NCBI GenBank assembly: GCA_900556465.1
Contig: USPK01000037.1
Coordinates: 1-17,562 of the forward strand
Direction of reading: 5' to 3'
Length of the DNA: 17,562 nt
From: an uncultured Prevotella sp.
GTDB lineage: Bacteria > Bacteroidota > Bacteroidia > Bacteroidales > Bacteroidaceae
In this document: one piece after another, positions 1-6,814 of the stretch
Numbering within the stretch: position 1 is the stretch's first letter
Layout of the letters: each line of letters opens with the position of its first letter
The notes under the pieces: generated by a model
Told to the model about the DNA's origin: nothing
Seen by the model: the letters and a program-made list of their open reading frames with translations, nothing else
Databases searched by the model: none
Translations under genes and position numbers: made by a program

Positions 1-861
1 CAAGACCAGGGCGCAGGGACAAAAGACCACCAGAATGGTCACCGCCCGGATGATCTCCCCGGTGACGAGCCAGGTGAGGGCCGCCGCGCTCAGGGCGATG
101 ACCACGATCCAGGTGGCCCAGCGGTCGGCCAGGCTCACGATACGGGCCTTGCCCGCGTCGGCGGACTGCACCAGGCGGATCATGCGCTGGATGGAGCTGT
201 CCTCCCCCACCTTTTCCGCCACCATGTCAAAGGAGCCGAACTGGTTCACCGTGCCGCTGGAGACCTCGTCGCCCGGGCCCTTGTCCACGGGCAGGGATTC
301 GCCGGTCATGACCGCCTGGTTGATGGAGGTCTCACCGGCGGTGATGACGCCGTCCACCGGCAGGGACTGGAACACGTTCAACGCCACGTCGCCGGTGCCG
401 GGGGGCATATCCACGAACATATAGTCCACGTCGTTCCACAGGGTATCGCCCCAGAACTGCTGCACCACGCCGCCGATAACGGGGCCACGCCAGATAACGG
501 GATCCGTCTCGTGCTCCAGCAGCAGGTTCACGGACATCAGCTGGATGCCGGTGGCGGTGGTGACGGGAACGATGGCGTCGCCCTGCGCCACGGCGCGGCC
601 GTGGATGCCGAACGCCTTGGGGATGGAGGGGCCGGTGACGTCCGCGTCCAGAATGGCGGTGCGGTAGCCCTCGCGCCGCAGCGACACCGCCAGCTGGCAC
701 GTGACCATGGACTTGCCCACGCCGCCCTTGCCGGACACCACGCCGTAGACCTTGCCGACGCGGCAGCCGGGGCGGAGGGGCTTTTTCTCAAATACGCTGG
801 CTTCCTTGCGCTCGCTGCAGCTTTCGCCGCAGCTGCTGCAATCATGGGTACATTCGCTCAT
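1..861 (-). CDS. In-frame chimera: N-terminal Mrp/NBP35-type ATPase joined to heavy-metal P1B-type ATPase (partial, runs off left edge)
   Basis: The frame is open for 287 codons from ATG at 861 to the window edge. Residues 1-165 are a clostridial Mrp/NBP35-like Fe-S carrier ATPase: a Cys-rich start (CTHDCSSCGESC, residues 4-15), deviant P-loop SGKGGVGKS (43-51), DADVTGPSIP (72-81) and DMPPGTGD (151-158). After SLPVDGVI (166-173) the protein becomes the A-domain and a membrane region of a metal-transporting P-type ATPase: TGES at 186-189, then hydrophobic helices and the CPC metal motif at 281-283. The second half of Mrp and the first helices of the P-type ATPase are both missing, so neither enzyme could work as encoded. 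A strong ribosome site, AAAAGGAG (870-877), lies 8 nt before the ATG. The motifs are directly visible; the conclusion that this is an assembly or recombination chimera is inference. The zinc-ribbon gene lies 38 nt upstream on the same strand. Confidence 0.8.
   Translation of the reverse strand, partial: MSECTHDCSSCGESCSERKEASVFEKKPLRPGCRVGKVYGVVSGKGGVGKSMVTCQLAVSLRREGYRTAILDADVTGPSIPKAFGIHGRAVAQGDAIVPVTTATGIQLMSVNLLLEHETDPVIWRGPVIGGVVQQFWGDTLWNDVDYMFVDMPPGTGDVALNVFQSLPVDGVITAGETSINQAVMTGESLPVDKGPGDEVSSGTVNQFGSFDMVAEKVGEDSSIQRMIRLVQSADAGKARIVSLADRWATWIVVIALSAAALTWLVTGEIIRAVTILVVFCPCALVL
343..366 (-). other. Chimera junction between Mrp-like and P1B-ATPase-like coding sequence
   Basis: These 24 bases encode SLPVDGVI. 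The peptide fits both families: Mrp proteins commonly read VFQSLPVDGI at this point, and P-type ATPase A-domains read PVDGxV before the TGES loop. Everything on the 5' side is Mrp and everything on the 3' side is P-type ATPase, in one frame. A short shared sequence of this length is where an assembler could switch between two genomic loci. Confidence 0.7.
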
Positions 862-899
862 AGTTGGTTCTCCTTTTGCGTTATATATAACTTACAATT

Positions 900-1211
900 T
901 TACAATTCATCCGCCCCGGTATAGGTGTGACCGCAGAGGGGGCATTTGGGGTAGTCGAAGTCGTGGCGGAAGCCACAGTCGGGGCACGTCCGCTGGTGCA
1001 GATCGGGGTCATTACCGTCGTGGCGCACTGCGCCGCCGGTGAAAAATTCCAGCTTTCCGCAGGCGGGACAAGCCATGATGGACACCTCCAGTGCTCCTGC
1101 CATCAGATTGGGCAGGTCGCCGAAAAGCCAGCTGGTTTTTCCCAACTGAAGCTTGTTCTGTCCGGCGAAGCGCATAGGCGTGCCGCAGCGAAGACAGTTA
1201 AAATCGGGCAT
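900..1211 (-). CDS. Small double zinc-ribbon protein, function unknown
   Basis: A 103-residue protein with four CxxC pairs (C6/C9, C48/C51, C76/C79, C90/C93), which suggests two four-cysteine zinc ribbons. The first encloses a hydrophobic segment around residues 22-46; the second is followed by an acidic tail. Similar short zinc-ribbon proteins are frequent in Clostridia, but I cannot assign a function or partner. The ATG at 1211 is supported by a strong ribosome site, AAAGGAG (1218-1224), 6 nt upstream, and by a sigma-A-like promoter further up. It lies between the ATPase fragment (61 nt upstream) and the Mrp-like frame (38 nt downstream), all on the minus strand. It is complete and apparently intact, unlike both neighbours. 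Confidence 0.8.
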   Translation of the reverse strand: MPDFNCLRCGTPMRFAGQNKLQLGKTSWLFGDLPNLMAGALEVSIMACPACGKLEFFTGGAVRHDGNDPDLHQRTCPDCGFRHDFDYPKCPLCGHTYTGADEL

Positions 1212-1234
1212 AGGCGGCTCCTTTCACGCAATCT

Positions 1235-1270
1235 ATTATATGGTATACCACGTTCCTGCGGGTTTTGCAA
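1235..1270 (-). promoter_or_regulatory. Sigma-A-like promoter upstream of the zinc-ribbon gene, with a 10-bp palindrome
   Basis: On the minus strand TTGCAA (1265-1270) is followed after exactly 17 nt by TATACC (1242-1247), and a perfect TATAAT lies just downstream (1235-1240). TGGTATACCA (1241-1250) is a perfect palindrome across the -10 region and could bind a repressor. This housekeeping-type layout differs from the TAnnTTTG promoters right of position 2,800. Motif match only. Confidence 0.4.
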
Positions 1271-1272
1271 GG

Positions 1273-2838
1273 TCACAGGCGGGTGACGGTGACATTTTCC
1301 CTGCCCTGCAGGTAGTCCGCCTCCCGCTTCTGGCAGGTGAACAGCAGGATCTGACGGCGGTGGCTCTCCGCAAGGAGATAGTCCAGCGTGGCGCGGAGTC
1401 GGTCGTCGTCGAAGGTCACCAGTGCGTCGTCGAGGATCAGCGGCACCCGCTTGTCGCCGGGCAGCACCATGTCGCAGATGGCAAGGCGCACGGCGAGGTA
1501 CAGCTGATCCGCCGCGCCCTGACTCAGCAGACGGACGCTGCGGCTCACCGGGTCGCCCGCCATCTCGGCGGACAGGGAGAAATCCCGGCTCAACAGCACC
1601 TTGTCGTACCGCCCGCCGGTGATGGCGGAGAATATCTCCGCCGCCCGCGCCCCTAAGGCGGGGGAGAAACGGTTTTGCAGCACGGTGTTTGCCTGCGTCA
1701 GCGCGTCCATCGCCAGCGCGATGGCGTCGTATTCATCCTGAAGGGCTTGGAGCTGCTCCTGCTTCTGGGTCAGCTGGGATTCCAGATCGCTGCTGCGATC
1801 CAGCGAGCGGATGCGCCCGGTCAGCATATCGAAGCGGGTGCGCTCCTGCGTCAGCAGTGACTGCACCTGTGCAAGCTCCGCGGCGGCCTGCTCATAAGAT
1901 TGGGTGGGAAGGGGTGCGTCCGGCACAGGGGGCGCGGACAGCTCCTGCTCCGTCAGCTGGCGGCGGAAGCTACGCGGCGAGGCGCCCAGGTGCTGCTTCA
2001 CATATTTTCCGAAGAAGGAAACGTTGGGAAACTGAAGCTCGTTGGCTATTTCCTTAATCGACTTGTCGCGACGGCCCAGGAGGTAGCGCACGTCGCGTAT
2101 CACGTAGTCGTCTATCAGTTCCGAAGCCGTCTTGCCGCATACGCGCTTGCAGACGGCGGAAAGGTATTTCCCCGTGACGCACAGGCGCTCGGCGTAGGGG
2201 GCAATGAGGCGGGGCTTGGGATAGGATTCGTGCAACAGCTGGAGGAAGTGGCGGAACAAGAGGTCGACCGACGAGTAAGGCTCCGGCTCTTTCTTCATGA
2301 ACTCCTCCAGGAATCCGTAGAAATCGTAAGTCAGGGCGTGCAGCAAAACCTCGCACAGCTCCTCGCGGTAGCGGGTGCGGGGACAGCGCAGCCGAGCCCG
2401 GAACAGATCGAAGTATCGGCAAAACAGATCGGCCTCGGCCTCACTCAAGCGCAGCACGGGGTGATTGTCCAGGTAGAACTTCACGTCCCAGCTGCCCGCC
2501 GCCAGCAGGAAAAGTTCCTTGAGACACTCGCGCGAAAGACAGATGCAGCGAAACCGCATGTTGGGCACACTGTCCAGCCGCTCTATGAGCCGATGTTCGC
2601 ATACTATGAGCTCGTTGCGTCGCAACGCATACGTTTTTCCATCCACACGCACTTGCGAGGCTTCACCCAGGTAAAGGGCCATCACGAACATGCCTTCGGG
2701 CACGGGCGGCAGTTGGCCGTTTACGAGCACCATTTCGTCGATAAACAACATGCGGCCTCCGCTCAGCCCTACGTATCCCCGCCGGTCCTCTGCGGTAGTT
2801 GCGAATGTGTCAGCCGGCGCAATTTTATTCTGATTCAT
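1273..2838 (-). CDS. In-frame chimera: AraC-family transcriptional regulator joined to C-terminal half of a YhaN/SbcC-like ATPase
   Basis: From ATG 2838 this is a 521-residue frame. An in-frame ATG at 2865 would lie upstream of the TAnnTTTG promoter at 2844-2851, so 2838 is the better start. Counting from 2865, residues 40-130 look like a cupin-type sensor domain and about 205-304 form a typical AraC double helix-turn-helix (second HTH near KSIKEIANELQFPNVSFFGKYVK). AraC proteins normally end soon after this. Here the frame runs on through a coiled coil (about 325-395) into the C-terminal part of an SMC/Rad50-like head: signature LLSQGAADQLYLAVRLA (446-462) and Walker B PLILDDAL (475-482). 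The Walker A half is absent, so the head cannot bind ATP alone. The AraC part is of Bacteroidetes type; the ATPase part resembles clostridial YhaN/SbcC-like proteins. A biological fusion is possible but unlikely. The regulator diverges from the LuxR-type gene on its right; its targets are unknown. Confidence 0.75.
   Translation of the reverse strand: MNQNKIAPADTFATTAEDRRGYVGLSGGRMLFIDEMVLVNGQLPPVPEGMFVMALYLGEASQVRVDGKTYALRRNELIVCEHRLIERLDSVPNMRFRCICLSRECLKELFLLAAGSWDVKFYLDNHPVLRLSEAEADLFCRYFDLFRARLRCPRTRYREELCEVLLHALTYDFYGFLEEFMKKEPEPYSSVDLLFRHFLQLLHESYPKPRLIAPYAERLCVTGKYLSAVCKRVCGKTASELIDDYVIRDVRYLLGRRDKSIKEIANELQFPNVSFFGKYVKQHLGASPRSFRRQLTEQELSAPPVPDAPLPTQSYEQAAAELAQVQSLLTQERTRFDMLTGRIRSLDRSSDLESQLTQKQEQLQALQDEYDAIALAMDALTQANTVLQNRFSPALGARAAEIFSAITGGRYDKVLLSRDFSLSAEMAGDPVSRSVRLLSQGAADQLYLAVRLAICDMVLPGDKRVPLILDDALVTFDDDRLRATLDYLLAESHRRQILLFTCQKREADYLQGRENVTVTRL
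1935..1965 (-). other. Chimera junction between AraC and SMC-like ATPase sequence; probable border between two genomes
   Basis: The translation changes from the end of an AraC DNA-binding domain (SPRSFRRQL) to a Pro/Gln-rich linker and coiled coil (PPVPDAPLPTQSYEQAAAEL) within about ten codons. Left of here genes have AAGGAG ribosome sites and clostridial relatives by inspection; right of here they have Bacteroidetes promoters and families. The exact base cannot be fixed from sequence alone. Confidence 0.65.
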
Positions 2839-2843
2839 GTCTG

Positions 2844-2851
2844 CAAAGATA
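2844..2851 (-). promoter_or_regulatory. Bacteroidetes -7 element (TATCTTTG) of the AraC-type gene
   Basis: A perfect TAnnTTTG match on the minus strand ends 5 nt before ATG 2838. Transcription would begin at or a few bases from the start codon, giving a leaderless or nearly leaderless mRNA. This element is the reason for rejecting the upstream in-frame ATGs at 2856 and 2865. Confidence 0.65.
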
Positions 2852-3013
2852 CACATATTTGCCACGGAGTGCAGGATTTTAGGGCCGTCTTATCGGAAAC
2901 TTAACCAAGATTTAGCGTTTTATAACAGCGTGGGCAGTCCCATAGCGGCGCTATTTCGGTGACCGGGCGGAAAAAACAGCCGGCCACCATTCCCCTATTC
3001 TGCGGCAAAGTCC

Positions 3014-3021
3014 TACCTTTG
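3014..3021 (+). promoter_or_regulatory. Bacteroidetes -7 element (TACCTTTG) of the LuxR-type gene
   Basis: A perfect TAnnTTTG match ends 5 nt before ATG 3027, the same geometry as in the divergent AraC-type gene. No clear -33 TTG is seen at the usual distance. The two start codons are 188 bp apart, and the DNA between them holds no other gene. Confidence 0.65.
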
Positions 3022-3026
3022 CAGGT

Positions 3027-3641
3027 ATGAACGAAGAAATGCGTCCGGCAATCGCCATTGTCGTCCCCAATACATTGGCCGGCCTGGGGCTGGCCACGCT
3101 CATCGCGCGGATGATGCCCTCGGCCGACATTCGCCGTTTCGCGAGCTTTGAAGCCTTGGCCGCGCAACAGGACGTCCGCTTTTTCCACTACTTCATCTCG
3201 GCGCAGGTGCTGCTGGAACACGTCTCGTTCTTCCTGTCCCACGCCACGCGCACCATCGTCCTGACCCACGGCACGGAGCAGGGCTTCCTGCCCCACGGTT
3301 TCCACACGCTCAACGTCTTCCAAAGCGAGGAGTTGCTGGTACGCGACTTCCTGCGGCTGGCCCAGGCGGCCCACACGGCCCACGGCGCACCGCCCGAAGC
3401 CGTAGTGCGCGCCCAGCAGTCCTGCCATCAGGAGGCGCAGCTCACCGGCCGCGAACGCGACGTGCTGCGCGGTATCGTCTTGGGACAGACCAACAAGGAA
3501 ATCGCCGGCGAACTGAACATCACGGTGACAACCGTCATCTCGCACCGCAAGCACCTGACGGAGAAACTGCACACCAAGAACGTGTCGGGCCTGACCATCT
3601 ACGCCGTGATGCACGGTCTGGTCAAGACGGAGGAGATATAA
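3027..3641 (+). CDS. LuxR-family transcriptional regulator with degenerate receiver domain
   Basis: A 204-residue protein and the only plus-strand gene in the window. Residues 138-197 are a clear LuxR/GerE helix-turn-helix (LTGRERDVLRGIVLGQTNKEIA, then TVTTVISHRKHLTEKLHTKN). Residues 7-112 follow the plan of a response-regulator receiver, starting IAIVVPNTLAGLGLATLI, but the acidic pair after strand 1 is replaced by PN, no aspartate lies in the strand-3 region (FFHYFIS), and the lysine expected after strand 5 is missing. It should therefore not be phosphorylated in the usual way and probably responds to a ligand or partner, or acts constitutively (inference). It starts 188 bp from the divergent AraC-type gene, so the two may share control. 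The stop codon is the beginning of a strong terminator hairpin. If the transcript needs a leader, Met5 (3039) is an alternative start. Confidence 0.88.
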   Translation: MNEEMRPAIAIVVPNTLAGLGLATLIARMMPSADIRRFASFEALAAQQDVRFFHYFISAQVLLEHVSFFLSHATRTIVLTHGTEQGFLPHGFHTLNVFQSEELLVRDFLRLAQAAHTAHGAPPEAVVRAQQSCHQEAQLTGRERDVLRGIVLGQTNKEIAGELNITVTTVISHRKHLTEKLHTKNVSGLTIYAVMHGLVKTEEI

Positions 3642-3685
3642 AGACAGGCGTCGGCGCACCGCGAGGTGCGCCGACGCCTGTCTTT
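3640..3685. terminator. Bidirectional intrinsic terminator, perfect 21-bp stem with GCGA tetraloop
   Basis: The left arm 3640-3660 and right arm 3665-3685 are perfect reverse complements, with loop GCGA (a GNRA tetraloop) at 3661-3664. The arms begin AAA and end TTT on either strand, so the element can work in both directions. It lies between two convergent genes, and the LuxR stop codon (3639-3641) overlaps its first bases. Confidence 0.85.
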
Positions 3686-3710
3686 CCGTTTGGGCCCATA
3701 GGCCGCCCCG

Positions 3711-4775
3711 TTAGGGCAGGATGAGCACTTTGATGTAGTCCTTCAGGTGGAACGGCCCCTTCCCATAGCCGGACTGCGAGTCGTTGACAAGCAGCAGCGT
3801 CTGGCGGCCGTCGGCCAGCTTCGCGCCGAGGCACATTCCCTCGTAGTTGGCAAACGACTGGTTGAACGGCGTGAATTTCGTCGTAAAGTGGGCGATGAGC
3901 GTCTTCACGAGGAAGCGGTTCGGGTCGAGCTGGCGCAGCTCCGTCGAGGAGTCAATCTGCCACCCCTGCGATGGGTCGACGAGAAAGAGCTTGCACTTGA
4001 CTTCCGAACTGAGGTAGCCGTTGGAGATGTCGGCCTCGCGCTCCAGGACCACGAGCCGGCCGTCGGGCAAGGCCGTTATTGCCGGCACTCCGTAAACATA
4101 GGTCTGGCCGAAGTCGGCTTCCTTCCCGCGGTCCATGCGATAGGCATACTGCGCCGCGGGCTGCAGGTCGTCGCCAAAGCTCAGGAGGCGCAGCAGATTT
4201 TGCGCCGTGGGGTGCTGCGGACCGGCCGCCTCGCCGTCGCGGGGAAGGGTGCTCTCCGTCGTGGTCCAGAAGCGGTGGGTCGCGTCGCTATACGACAGCG
4301 CCTCGAAGCCATAGTTCGGCACGATGTTCCGTACGGAGAAGATGGCCGGCACGTTCAGGCGGCGCCCTGTCGGTTGGCCGTCCATCGCGTACTCCAGAAT
4401 CTCCTGGTCGCCCTCGCCGGCTATGAAGAGCGTCCCGGCGGACGGGAAATAGGCGATGCCTTCCCCGTCGCGCACGTAAGTGCCGTTGCTGTTGAGCTTC
4501 GGCGACGGATTGGCGCGGAACCCTTCCAAATAGACGGAGGTCACTTCGCCGGTCGTCACGTTCTGGTCGATACGGAAGAGGAAGAAGCCGTCGGCCGGTC
4601 CCTTGTCGCTCACGACGGCGTAGCGGTTGCCGCCCAACGACGTGATGCCGCTATAGTCCGCCGAACCTATGCCCCACTTCGATAAATTCACTTGTTTGAG
4701 CTCGACGGCTTGCTGCGCGTGGAGGCTTACGACTCCGGCAAGGACGAACGCAAGGGTCAGGAGTTGCTGTTTCAT
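3711..4775 (-). CDS. Secreted phytase/esterase-like protein (esterase-like activity of phytase family)
   Basis: A 354-residue exported protein. Residues 1-20 are a signal peptide (Lys, hydrophobic core, LHA before cleavage). The mature part resembles the esterase-like phytase family, a beta-propeller-like fold: GSADYSGITSLGGNRYAVVSDKG near 37-59, VRDGEGIAYF near 101-110, a GFEALSYSD block near 156-164, and a C-terminal NYEGMCLGAKL block followed by LLLVNDSQSGYG. Members are often annotated as phytase-like, but the substrate here is unknown; a phosphoester or other ester in the periplasm is inference. It starts 37 nt after the GNAT gene without a good promoter and is probably the last gene of the cluster, ending 25 nt before the bidirectional terminator. 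Confidence 0.82.
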   Translation of the reverse strand: MKQQLLTLAFVLAGVVSLHAQQAVELKQVNLSKWGIGSADYSGITSLGGNRYAVVSDKGPADGFFLFRIDQNVTTGEVTSVYLEGFRANPSPKLNSNGTYVRDGEGIAYFPSAGTLFIAGEGDQEILEYAMDGQPTGRRLNVPAIFSVRNIVPNYGFEALSYSDATHRFWTTTESTLPRDGEAAGPQHPTAQNLLRLLSFGDDLQPAAQYAYRMDRGKEADFGQTYVYGVPAITALPDGRLVVLEREADISNGYLSSEVKCKLFLVDPSQGWQIDSSTELRQLDPNRFLVKTLIAHFTTKFTPFNQSFANYEGMCLGAKLADGRQTLLLVNDSQSGYGKGPFHLKDYIKVLILP

Positions 4776-4812
4776 GTCTTCAAATTCTTAATCGTTCGGT
4801 AAAAGGCCCGGC

Positions 4813-5856
4813 CTATTCGTCGAGCATCATTTCCATATACGTGGGCTGCGCGCCAAGAAACATCGCCGCCAGTCCGCCGGGGGTGACAATGCTGTCGGGC
4901 TTGCTCTCCGTGATGGTCAACTGTCCGCCGAAGATGCGGTAGTAGCCGTTGTTCTCGGGTACGTCGAGGTCGCCGTCCACGCCGATGTGCAGCTGGAAGT
5001 CGGGCTGGGCCGCGAGCACCGCGCGGAGAAAGCGCTCGGCGTTGACCACGCGGGCCATGCCGTAGGGCGTAGACTTGGAAAGCGAGCCAGGGATGGGGAT
5101 GCGCGCCCAAACGTGCTCGACGCCCGCGTGCTCCTTCAGGTAGCGCACGAAAAGGTTCTTCACCAACGGAAGGCTAATCAGAATGGTACGGATGACACAC
5201 TTCCCGTCCGGCTCGACTACGGCCAGACAGATGCCCTTGATGCTGCGTTTGCGCCGGGCTACGAGGACGTAGCCGTTCTCCAGGTCGCAAAGCCGCAGGG
5301 CGGCGAAGAAGTCGCTTTCCGACGGGTGGAGCATGAACTCCGTGTAGTAGCCCTGGCGGACATATACGTAGAGGTCGTTGCCCCACTCGTCCGGCCGCAA
5401 CACTTCGATGCGCAGGTCGTCCTCGCCCGTATCGGCCATTTCAACCTCCGAGCGGAAGGTCGAAGTCCAGTAAGCGCCATGGACGGGCTGCTCGTAGAAC
5501 TTGCGCAGGCCCTCGTCGCCGGGAATCAGGAAGCTCAGCGCGGCGCCTTGCTGGTAGAGCCGGCGGTGGCCCTCACGGATGACCTGCGCCGCCAGACCGC
5601 GCCCGCGCCACTCGGGCGCCACGCAGAGGCCGGACAGATAGCCCACGCGCAACACAACGCCGTAGAACGTCATGCGGTAAGGCAGCACCTGCGCCGCAGC
5701 TACGACCCGACCATCCTGGCGCACGGTGATGTTGGACGCGTCGGTATATTTCTCTTCAAAGTATATATCCATGAATTCCTCGGAATCATGGAAGCAGGTC
5801 CGCCAAAGGTCGCGGGTCTGCTGTTTTATCTCTTCGGGGGTAAACAACATAGGCAT
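4813..5856 (-). CDS. Eis-like GNAT family N-acetyltransferase
   Basis: A 347-residue protein of the long GNAT class. The acetyl-CoA motif is YLSGLCVAPEWRGRGLAAQV (73-92), including the RGRGLA pyrophosphate loop, followed by LSFLIPGDEGLRKFYE (108-122). The C-terminal half (about 150-347) corresponds to the second GNAT and SCP2-like portion of Eis-type enzymes; it contains GGLAAMFLGAQP near the end. It would transfer an acetyl group from acetyl-CoA to an amine, but the acceptor is unknown. The ATG at 5856 lies only 5 nt after the stop of the DUF2156 gene, so translation is probably coupled; Met3 (5850) is an alternative start. Pairing with DUF2156, itself a GNAT-fold family, suggests a joint task. 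Confidence 0.85.
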   Translation of the reverse strand: MPMLFTPEEIKQQTRDLWRTCFHDSEEFMDIYFEEKYTDASNITVRQDGRVVAAAQVLPYRMTFYGVVLRVGYLSGLCVAPEWRGRGLAAQVIREGHRRLYQQGAALSFLIPGDEGLRKFYEQPVHGAYWTSTFRSEVEMADTGEDDLRIEVLRPDEWGNDLYVYVRQGYYTEFMLHPSESDFFAALRLCDLENGYVLVARRKRSIKGICLAVVEPDGKCVIRTILISLPLVKNLFVRYLKEHAGVEHVWARIPIPGSLSKSTPYGMARVVNAERFLRAVLAAQPDFQLHIGVDGDLDVPENNGYYRIFGGQLTITESKPDSIVTPGGLAAMFLGAQPTYMEMMLDE

Positions 5857-5861
5857 TATCT

Positions 5862-6779
5862 TTACGGTCGGGCGAAGGGGTGCTTCGTCATCACGGTATA
5901 TTTATGGAGCAATACTTCGGGGCGATAGGACATTTTGGCCTTGCGCAGGCCCTCAATACCCAAATCTTCCTCGCGGTTCAGGTAGACAAAACGCTCGGGC
6001 AGGCTGCGGGCAAACTCGCAATTGATGGCGGCATAGGCGCCCTCGTACTGCGTGTCAGCCTTCTCGAAACAGACGTCGAACGTATCGTAGTTGACCGGTC
6101 CGCCATAGGTGTAGGCAATCAGCTTACCGCCCACCCGCAGGGCGCCGCCGACAGCTCCCAGCGCCACCCAGTTTTCAAGCACATAAGTGAGGGAACGCCG
6201 CTCGTCGGCATAGGTATAGTGGGCGACGGGCGCTTCCTTGTGCTCGCTCCACACTTCGTTCAGGGCGAGGCACTCCTCGAAAAGCGCCGGCGTCAGCGGC
6301 ACGTATTCGTAGTCGGGATAGAGTCGCTGGAAGCGGTTGAAGTGGTTGCGCTTGGGCTGCAGGTGTTTTCCCGCCAACGTGGCCAGGACCTCGCGGCGGT
6401 AGATGTAGTCCGTGTAGTTGCGGTCGGCTTCGGCGTAGAAGTATCCGGGCAAAACCTTGTTGAGGAAGGTGAGCGAGTTGTCGCAGACGCCCAGCATGAG
6501 AAACGGTTCACCGACCTGGCAGGCATCGTTCAGCAGGTCGCCCATTACGTCGGCCCAATCGCCCTTCCCGACCGGGGCGAGGTAAGCCAGATGGCCGTCG
6601 GCCCTGAAACGGAACAGGAGCCAGTCGCCGTGGACCGCTACCTCCGTGTCGTAGAGAAAGCGCCAGCTCATCAGGTTCATAAAGTTGAGGTCGCAGTTGC
6701 GACACTCCGTATCGTAGACCCGGGCCTGCACCGTCTCGCGGTCGGCAAGCGTCATCGGGTGGAAATCAATGGACTTCAT
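5862..6779 (-). CDS. DUF2156 protein, soluble homologue of the MprF/LPG-synthase C-terminal domain
   Basis: A 305-residue protein without membrane segments. It matches the phosphatidylglycerol lysyltransferase C-terminal (DUF2156) family: CRNCDLNFMNLMSWRFLYDTE (26-46), KRNHFNRFQRLYPDYEY (143-159), and the C-terminal LNREEDLGIEGLRKAKMSYRPE block. In MprF this dual-GNAT domain moves an amino acid from a charged tRNA to a membrane lipid. Stand-alone bacteroidal members lack the flippase part, and their substrate is not established. It begins 35 nt after the NigD-like gene and ends 5 nt before the Eis-like GNAT. No TAnnTTTG element is seen in the 35-nt gap, which supports co-transcription. Confidence 0.85.
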   Translation of the reverse strand: MKSIDFHPMTLADRETVQARVYDTECRNCDLNFMNLMSWRFLYDTEVAVHGDWLLFRFRADGHLAYLAPVGKGDWADVMGDLLNDACQVGEPFLMLGVCDNSLTFLNKVLPGYFYAEADRNYTDYIYRREVLATLAGKHLQPKRNHFNRFQRLYPDYEYVPLTPALFEECLALNEVWSEHKEAPVAHYTYADERRSLTYVLENWVALGAVGGALRVGGKLIAYTYGGPVNYDTFDVCFEKADTQYEGAYAAINCEFARSLPERFVYLNREEDLGIEGLRKAKMSYRPEVLLHKYTVMTKHPFARP

Positions 6780-6814
6780 AGACAGTAGGAAAGACCGTCG
6801 GAAATGTGGTAGCG

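Noticed and set aside
1273..2838. A new one-component regulator with an SMC-like ATPase output domain
   Set aside because: The ATPase part lacks its Walker A half, the two parts come from different phyla by inspection, and a second chimera of the same kind lies 1.6 kb away. Assembly error is far more likely.
2839..2865. Upstream in-frame ATGs at 2856 and 2865 as the AraC start
   Set aside because: They lie at or upstream of the perfect -7 promoter element at 2844-2851, so they would not be on the transcript.
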